Positions 57,220 through 64,000 of a stretch of 64,000 nt of DNA are shown here, piece by piece. A program made the position numbers and the translations under genes. The DNA is from Atrina japonica (Eukaryota > Mollusca > Bivalvia > Pterioida > Pinnidae). The stretch is taken from NCBI GenBank assembly GCA_030159075.1, contig BROG01000026.1, forward strand, positions 1,457,501 through 1,521,500, in the 5' to 3' direction. Position 1 is the first letter of the stretch, and each line of letters begins with the position of its first letter. A model generated the notes under the pieces. It searched no databases and was not told the DNA's origin. It was given only the letters and a program-made list of their open reading frames with translations.

Positions 57220-58139
57220 ATGGCAGATTCAGCGAAATCAAAATATTTCCAATCCAGCTCAAAGGAGAAGGATAAGCACACCAAGACTTCAAGTAAGACT
57301 AAATCAAATATAGAACCTCCCTCGAAAAGGACTCATAGTGAGGTTTCGGACACAAGCATGAAGGAAATTAATTTGATACTAAACGACCTAGAAGAGATAA
57401 AAATCACTATGAAAACTTCTGTCACTAAAAATGACCTTTCAGATATTGTAAAAGCAATTGTCAAAGAAATGCTTGATCAGTACAAGAAAGATGCAGAAGA
57501 TCGTTTGAAAAGCATGGAGTCAAATTATAGGGAAAAATGTGGCAATCTGGAGGATCAAATTGACAGTCTATGTTTAGATGTTGATAACTTGAGAGAAGTG
57601 ATAGCCAAAAGAGATGCAACTATCCGTAACCTAACATCATCACTTGAAGGGGTTACGAGAATGGCGGAAACTGCTAATCAGAAATCTAATTACAACGAGC
57701 AATATTCTCGTAAAAATAATATAAAAATCTATGGAATGAAGGAGTCAAGAGATGAGGATACCACATCTGTAGTATGTGCAGTGCTGAAAGAATGTGCGCA
57801 AGTTGACCTGAAAAAGGAAGAGATTTTGGCAGCCCACAGACTACCCAGCAAAGTGCAAGGTTCCCTGCGTCCATTAATTGTGAAAACATTGACATTAAAT
57901 CGCGCATTATGAAAAAAAGATCCACGTTTAAAACCGCGCACCAAGGCTTGAGACTTGCCGACGATGTCAAGTACCTGAACTCACGACTGATACAACGTCT
58001 AAACAATCACGATGAAATTAGCCAGGCGTGGTATTTCAATGGCAGTGTGTTTGCCAAACCAGTCAATAGCACGTATCGAATTAAATTCAATATTAACGAT
58101 GACATTAACAAAAAGCTCCGTGACTCCATGGATCAATGA
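57220..58139 (+). pseudogene. LINE ORF1 protein (coiled coil, RRM-like, C-terminal domain), one frameshift
   Basis: Encodes the RNA-binding nucleocapsid-like protein of an L1-type element. It starts MADSAKSKYFQ at the first ATG, since the frame upstream opens without one. Residues about 40-160 are charged and heptad-like (coiled coil). Then comes NEQYSRKNNIKIYGMKE, the RRM-type core, and HRLPSK...RPLIVK of the C-terminal domain. Around 57886-57900 the frame slips: the first frame stops at 57912, while the second frame reads IKSRIMKKRSTFK from about 57893 to the stop at 58139. One inserted or deleted base explains both. Full-length L1-type ORF1 proteins are about 300 residues, which fits the sum of the two parts. 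Confidence 0.8.
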
Positions 58140-58433
58140 CTCTAAGTTTCACCTATCCCTTCTTTTGTTTATTCTGTCATGTCAGGTTCAGTCAATTGAA
58201 AATGTGTATTACTTGTGATATGTTTGTATGAATATTGCGGTAAAAATATGAGTTTCGTGACACACTCAACATTATTTCTAGAGTCTGTTAGTACATGTAT
58301 TAGTTTTCCCTTTTACTCACTTCAAAAGCCCTTGTTTATCAATCTCCTTTCCCAAGAAGTGTGAATTATCATATAAACTGGTATAGTTTCCCCAATAAAA
58401 TTGTACGTTTATCGGTAATTTCTGCTGAGGTCG

Positions 58434-58509
58434 TAAACTAATTTCTACTGAAACGTCGAGGACATGCTTCCCACCTCATGCCCTCAACGTTTCAGTAGAA
58501 ATTAGTTTA
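58434..58509. repeat. 33-bp-arm inverted repeat (hairpin) inside the LINE inter-ORF region
   Basis: The left arm 58434-58466 starts TAAACTAATTTCTACTGAAA. The right arm 58477-58509 is its reverse complement with two mismatches, and the loop is 10 bases. It lies about 300 bases after ORF1 and 570 before the endonuclease remnant. Confidence 0.85.
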
Positions 58510-59079
58510 TTGGTTGTCTGTCATGGAATTCATCAAGTCCACTATGGGTTTCCTGCGTTATCTGTAATACAAGGATTTCCTGACAATAAGTGAATAATGA
58601 TAATCGCCAGCTCAGCACTTTTAGAACTTGAAAAGTGAGTGTTTTACTTATCATACATGTATGTCATACATGGTTACACTACTTAATGATAATTTATTTG
58701 TATCTATTTAGAAACGATAGCGCAGGCACCCATAAAATAGTTCAGTATGATTGTTCCCCGTAAAATAAGATAGAAAGGGCGATCGGTCTTATTAATGCAT
58801 TCTGTTTGAGATTTTATTTAATTAGATCTATTTATTTACTTATTTTACACTCTATATATAACAATGATCCCAGACCTAGCCCAACGCCGTCTAATCCATC
58901 TTGAATAATGTGGTCCAAAAGTATGTATGTATTTACGATGGTTTTTTTTATGTTTGTACTTGTCCACGTGTGTTTTTGTGTGAGAGGATGCTTAAACTTC
59001 GAACATACTTTGTTGAACTATTTGCCTGTCATTAAACTTGTGTACCAATTGCATAAATATGCCTACCTGTAATAACTTT

Positions 59080-59230
59080 AAAATTGTATCAATGAATAAT
59101 TGTAGGGGCCTAGGGAATTTAAGTAATAGGAAAGATACTTTTGGATATTTGAAAGAGAAATCTGCATCTATTTGCTGTAGATACCAACCTCTCACATAAT
59201 ATGGAAAAAATTATTCAAATGCAATGGGGA
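59080..59230 (+). pseudogene. LINE ORF2 endonuclease N-terminus, frameshifted and internally deleted
   Basis: Reads KIVSMNNCRGLGNLSNRKDT and then FGYLKEKSASIC, the opening of an APE-type endonuclease. The family normally has one Asn before CRGLG; the extra AAT looks like a local duplication. After ICC the frame shifts to DTNLSHNMEKIIQMQWGYE. About 230 bases separate this start from the linker before the RT, against roughly 800 in intact elements. Most of the endonuclease, including the catalytic Asp/His residues, is therefore missing. Confidence 0.75.
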
Positions 59231-59303
59231 TATGAAATTGCCTAAAATTAGATCAAATTGATGAAATGGATTTAAACTTTACCATAAATGATCAATACGG
59301 GCA

Positions 59304-60650
59304 ATGACTATACCATATACAGCTGATAAAAAACGTAACAAAATTAAACATAAACTAGATCTTGAAAATAAAATTAAGAACTTACAGGAAGAGATAGATA
59401 AAAATAACAATACATATAATGATCTATATAATGAACTTGAAGAATTAAATTCTGAACTTGAAACAATTAGACAACATGAGCTTAATGGACTTCTCCTTAG
59501 AACTAAATGTAGATGGATAGAACAAGGTGAAAAACCTACAAAGTATTTCTCGGCATTAGAAAAAAGGAATTACACAAATAAAAACATAATTAAGATAATA
59601 AAAGATGATGGGTCCTGCCTAACTAACCAAAAAGATATATTGAATGAGATAAAATTGTTTTATGAAAACCTATATAAAAATCAAGATCACTACTTAGAAA
59701 ATGTAAATCTAGATGAAATCTTAGGCAATTTCCAAGTAAATAAAATTAGGGCTGAAGACAGAATAGAACTAGAAAAACCATTAGACATCTCAGAAATAGG
59801 AATGGCGTTAGCTCTCTTAAAAATGATAAAAGCCCTGGCCCAGATAGTTTTTCTTCTGAATTTTTAAAACTTTTTTTGGCCAGACTTAAAATTCTTCTTA
59901 TTTAGATCATTTAAGGAATGTATAGAAAATGGAGAACTCTCAACAAGTCAGAAAATGGGAATCTTTTCAATTTTGCCTAAAGGGGAAAACCAAGAGAATT
60001 TTTTAAAAAGTGGTGTCCTATTTCATTGTTAAATGTTACATACAAACTTTTTTTAAATTGTCTTGCATCACGAATTAAAAACGTTCTTCCTTATCTTATA
60101 CATGAAAATCAAACAGGTTTTATGAAAAATAGATATATAGGTGAAAATACTACATTATTATATGATATTATGAATAAGTTAGAACAGGATAATGAAGAGG
60201 GACTTTTCTTCATGATAGACTTTGAAAAAGCTTTTGATTCGGTTTCCTGGAATTTTATATATAAAGTATTATCTTATTTTAATTTTATAAACTATTTTAA
60301 CTGTCTCAACAAAAATTTTAAAATCTAAATTTATGTATTTTACAACATGGATTTACTTCAGCCTCTTTTGATATTGGTCGTGGCTGTCGTCAGGGCGACC
60401 CAATCTCACCTTATATTTTCCTACTTTGTGCAGAAATTTTAGGCATACTTATAAGAAATGACAAAGAAATTAAAGGTATCAGAGTAAATAATACAGAAGT
60501 AAAAGTAAGTCAGTATGCAGATGATACAGGTTTATTTTTAGATGGATCACAGAAATCTTTAAAAAATTCACTCTACTTACTTGAACAGTTTGCCAAATAC
60601 TCAGGCCTTAAGCCAAATATTGATAAATGTAGATGCATATGGTTAGGCTA
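59304..60650 (+). pseudogene. LINE ORF2 reverse transcriptase, multiple frames
   Basis: The frame opening at 59304 carries the linker and RTKCRWIEQGEKPTKYFSAL (187 codons). A frame change near 59825 gives NDKSPGPDSFSSEFLKLF. The frame at 60026 gives HENQTGFMKNRYIGENTTLL and FFMIDFEKAFDSVSWNF (RT blocks 2-3, with the first catalytic Asp). After a shift near 60330 come CRQGDPISPYIFLLCAEILG and SQYADDTGLFLDG (block 5, the DD catalytic pair, near 60510-60550). A stop at about 60650 ends this stretch. The catalytic residues are kept but the frame is broken at least three times. Confidence 0.85.
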
Positions 60651-60730
60651 AAAAAAAACATAGTCAAACAAAACTTTGTAGTGATATACCTCTTATCTGG
60701 TCTGATAATCCTTTTACCTATCTTGGCATT

Positions 60731-62195
60731 GTGTTTAGTGTAAATATACAAAATATGATACAATTAAATTATACAAATAAGTTACAAGACATTAAAAAAA
60801 TAATTGCAAGTTGGTCTAAACGGCTACTAAGTCCTATCGGTAAAATTACTGTCATAAAAACAATATTATTATCTCATCAAACTCACTTGTTTATTTCAAT
60901 TCCAAATCCAGACGATCTTTTCATAAATGAATTGGAAAAGCTTTTTTTCAAATTTATTTGGAATAATAAAAATGATAAGATATCAAGAAATCAACTTTAT
61001 CAGAAATATGAGGATGGGGGTCTGAAAATGGTAAATGTTTCTGTATTTATAAATTCTTTAAAATTAAAATGGATGAACAGACTTATTCTTAATAATTCCA
61101 TTCTATTAGAGCTATTTCAGAGCAACATAAAATCAACTCTAGACACTCATTTGAAAACAGGTTCAGAATATATTAAAAAGATAATTACATATAATCATAC
61201 CATTAACCCATTTTGGAAGAATGTACTTAAATCTTTTTATGAATTCAGAAAATGTGAACATAAAAATGCAGATAGCAAAAGTTTCATTTATCAAGAATTA
61301 TGGCATAATGATAATATCAAAATTGAGATAATAAAACAGTAAATTACAAGAGATGGGTTCAAAATCGGATAATTTACATTTATGATTTATTTAATAAAAA
61401 TGGAGCTCTATTGTCATATGAAGAATTTTGTGAAAAATATGAATTTTACCCACCCGTAACAACATTCTATGGAATAAAACAATGTATATTGAGGATATGG
61501 CCACAAGCCAGACATGACAATTTCAAATCACTGTACCTCATATTCGTGAATATCTTAAGATTTTAATTACAAATAAGAATAAAACATCAGTATTTGATAT
61601 CTTAATGAGTAAATTAATAGTTAAAAATACTTAAATAACAAAATGGTGTGATAAATTTGGTATCGATGAGGAAGAACCCAACAAAATATTTGTAAATAAA
61701 ATGCCTTTTTCAGTAACTATTGATACTACAATTCGATGGTTCCAATACAGATTATTACACCGTATTTTACCAACCAATAAATTGTTATTCAAAATGCACA
61801 TTTCAGACTCTAATATGTGTACTTTTTGCAATACAGAGGAAGAAAGTCTTCTTCATTTGTTTTTTACATGTAACATAACAAATTCCTTTTGGAGAGAGCT
61901 ATTTGCCTGGCTGGATACATATTGTTAATTATATGTTAATTTGGATAAAGAAATCATAATACTTGGTAAAAAACTCTGTGAAAATTACAGTAACTCTGTT
62001 AATTTAGCTTTGATTTTAGCAAAACAATTCATTTTTTCGATGAAAATTCAGAAGAGAAACCTGAGCTAGCGCCTTTTTTAAATAAACTTAAACATTATTA
62101 TATGATAGAAAAAATGATATACACAAAAAGTAATAGAAGTGAACTTTTTAACAATAGATGGCAAAAATTTTCTATAGCCCTGGGTGATCACTGAT
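60731..62195 (+). pseudogene. LINE ORF2 thumb and C-terminal region with CxxC-H-C knuckle, decayed
   Basis: 60731-61342 stays open (203 codons) with KLQDIKKIIASWSKRLLSPI and LEKLFFKFIWNN, typical of the post-RT region of L1/Tx1 ORF2. 61342-61700 is broken by stops. 61701-61928 gives WFQYRLLHRILPTNKLLFKM and CTFCNTEEESLLHLFFTC, the C-terminal knuckle. The last coding-like bases end near 62195, followed by about 245 bases of 3' UTR. Confidence 0.78.
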
Positions 62196-62440
62196 CCATT
62201 TATCTACAGAATGTATATTGTTATCTACATATTTAAGAAATTTTTACAAGTAATATGCTTTTATAAAATGACAGTGCACATAATATCATTATATTCTTTT
62301 TGATATCCAACATTACATGTACATATAATATATAAGCTGTGCGAAAGTATGTGTGAAAGTTGTCTCTGTCTCTTGTGTACATTTATGTATGTAATTATTT
62401 ATATGTTAAAAAACTTTAATAAAATAATAAATAAAAAAAA

Positions 62441-62451
62441 TTTCATAGCCA
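62441..62451. repeat. LINE target-site duplication, right copy
   Basis: Identical to 56953-56963 and directly abuts the poly-A-like tail, as expected for target-primed reverse transcription. Confidence 0.88.
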
Positions 62452-63040
62452 AGGCATGTAGGCTTACACTGCTACAGTGGTTGCCATGGAATACATATAC
62501 TGATATAGGCATAATGCTAGGCATACAGAACTGCTCTTTTGTCGTTTTAAATAAACAGACAATGCATCCCTCATATCACAAGCAGAGTTAGGTCATATTA
62601 TTGTTAGGTTGTGAAAAAAATGTGAAAATCTCCCCATGGCTTTAGCTTTTGACTCGAGGGGAAGGTAGGCTACAAAACTGTCTGTAGGCTACCGTAGCCT
62701 CTTGCCTATAAATAGACTGAGTTGGCGACCGTTGCTGTTTGTTACTTTTGTGTCATGTGCAAGGATTTCATCCTTCCATTTGTCCATCCTCATGCTTTGT
62801 TTAGACCATATCTTCCCCATTTCCTGATCTAACACCACCCCTTTTATGCATGATTTTATTATATTTTGGCAATTTACTTTTGTTGGAGACTGGTATTCTA
62901 GATTTCTGCAGATAAGGGTTGTAACTTTTTGTTCAACAGTATAGATATCATTTCATTGGGTTATATATTGAACTGAAGTTAAGCAATTACTTTATTTTTT
63001 TTGTGGGGGGGGAACATAGCACACTGTACCATACTGTGTG

Positions 63041-63085
<45 letters not shown>

Positions 63086-63560
63086 ATAAACATGCACGCA
63101 CACACAAATATTTTGAATCTAGGTTAAGGAATGGGAGTCTTATTCCCTAGACAAGCAAAATCTAACATACAAACGGACAACACCATACTGTACTGCATCT
63201 TGTCATATAACATACCTGGTAATATAATTGGTTGTCATGGTAACAGTTTAGTCTTATTTGAATAACTTCGTGTAATTTGAAATGTATCCCATGCCAGGCT
63301 ATGAGAGACGGTAAATATATGTAACGAAATGTGTGAATGTCAAAATATAGACATTGTAACTTGTTTAAAATAGTTGCCTTGAAAACCAAATTTTGTGAAG
63401 ATGGCAAATGTATCAAAAGAACTAATGTGCTTTCGAATAATAGATATTAGATTTTTGTCCAACTAAATACTGGTTATACTCATTTAAAGTTTAGCTTAGT
63501 GTTCATCTAAATTTGCAATAAAACCTTAATGAAAATTATATTTTGGTTGCTTAGCAACTA
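62452..63560. other. Intron sequence after the LINE, no exon recognised
   Basis: Contains a short (TA)n/(TG)n run at 63038-63085 and otherwise plain AT-rich DNA. I looked for the next ATPase exon, which should start in phase 1, and saw none. Confidence 0.5.
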
Positions 63561-63566
63561 TATACA

Positions 63567-64000
63567 GTGAACCCGCTTTACAACGACATTCATTATAACG
63601 GAATATTCAGTATCCGACAAGAAATGCTCGAGAACAAATGTACATGTACATAAAAGAACTCATTACAACGGAATATTCGGAATCGACTCCGACATTAGAT
63701 TCCGGGAACAAATGTACAAAACTCAGTGTAAATAAACTCTTTACAACGATGTAACATAGAACCCACCAGCTGCTCTGGCTGTTGTTATCATTCTTGATTT
63801 ACTTCATGGTTGAGTTCATAGGTAAAAATAATTGCCAATAAAACAATTACACCATCAATTGTTTTCTAATCTCCCCTGATAGGTGATGGCCTAGGTGTCA
63901 ACAATTAGCGCTTGAATCACCCTTACCTGTATGTCAGGATGTTAAATACAAGCTGGGTACAAAGTGAAAAAATAAGATTAATAAATAAAGAATAAAAAAT
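63567..64000 (+). mobile_element. Tigger/pogo-like element, right side cut by the window; inverted copy at 11173
   Basis: Starts CAGTGAACCCGCTTTACAAC after TA (63565-63566), with attataacggaatattcag and attacaacggaatattcgga as internal repeats. From about 63660 it matches 11173-11507 in the opposite orientation. The far end lies beyond 64000. Confidence 0.75.

Larger units (their letters stand above)
56964..62440 (+). mobile_element. L1/Tx1-like LINE (non-LTR retrotransposon), decayed, with target-site duplication
   Basis: A 5477-base insertion in the intron after exon 17, on the same strand as the host gene. The 11-base direct repeat TTTCATAGCCA flanks it at 56953-56963 and 62441-62451. The 3' end is A-rich (aataaaataataaataaaaaaaa). 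It carries ORF1 (57220-58139, one frameshift), remnants of an APE-type endonuclease (about 59080-59230), a reverse transcriptase in several frames (59304-60650) and a C-terminal region with a CxxC...H...C knuckle (61701-61928). Internal stops and a deleted endonuclease make it non-autonomous. The L1/Tx1 assignment rests on the ORF1 layout and the motifs RGLGN, RWIEQGEKPTKYF, FEKAFDSV and YADD. Confidence 0.9.

Noticed and set aside
57686..58006. Minus-strand frames of 71-106 codons opposite ORF1
   Set aside because: Antisense shadows of the LINE ORF1 coding region.
59304..61928. An active retrotransposon
   Set aside because: Several frameshifts and stops in ORF2, a frameshift in ORF1 and loss of most of the endonuclease rule out autonomous activity of this copy.

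Overview
This window is eukaryotic nuclear DNA, most likely from a bivalve mollusc. The evidence is one gene split into small GT-AG exons across about 38 kb, AT-rich non-coding DNA, many microsatellites and minisatellites, tRNA-derived SINEs with a conserved central block of the kind common in bivalves, many short TIR elements (MITEs), and pearl/Helentron-like elements with tandem cores. The species cannot be fixed from this sequence. No operon, CRISPR array, viral genome or bacterial gene was seen.

The only host gene recognised lies on the + strand from about 18.1 kb to 56.0 kb and runs off the 3' end. It is a P5B-type P-type ATPase of the ATP13A2/ATP13A3 polyamine-transporter group. I resolved 17 exons (1948 coding bases, 649 complete codons). 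Every junction has AG/GT ends and the phase is continuous from first to last. The translated part covers the N-terminal membrane hairpin, M1-M2, the actuator domain (TGES), M3-M4 (PPALPAAL), the phosphorylation motif DKTGT and the start of the nucleotide-binding domain (KGAPE). The rest of the catalytic head and M5-M10 must lie beyond 64 kb. The 5' end is uncertain: exon 1 may begin at a splice acceptor or include an in-frame ATG at 18092.

Layout: 1-18.1 kb is repeat-rich DNA without a recognisable gene. It holds SINEs, TTAA-flanked MITEs, a 34/39-bp minisatellite at 3.9-4.9 kb, a CA/CAGA tract at 5.7-6.2 kb, a 27-bp minisatellite at 8.2-9.2 kb, and several 178-bp TA-flanked MITEs. From 18.1 to 56.0 kb are the exons, with introns up to 7.4 kb. 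These introns carry a 71-bp x4 repeat, a 700-bp TG tract, a two-core pearl/Helentron-like element, large palindromes, a 50-bp array, a 156-bp-core element and further MITEs and SINEs. From 56.0 to 64.0 kb is the next intron. It contains a same-strand L1/Tx1-like LINE (56964-62440) bounded by an exact 11-bp target-site duplication, and it ends in an element that also occurs inverted near 11.2 kb.

Nothing here looks like a new multi-gene system. The parts most likely to be undescribed are non-coding: a length-constant 178-bp MITE family, a tiny 91-bp TTAA-flanked repeat present five times, a near-perfect 157-bp palindrome, and two palindromes each lying next to a short minus-strand ORF.
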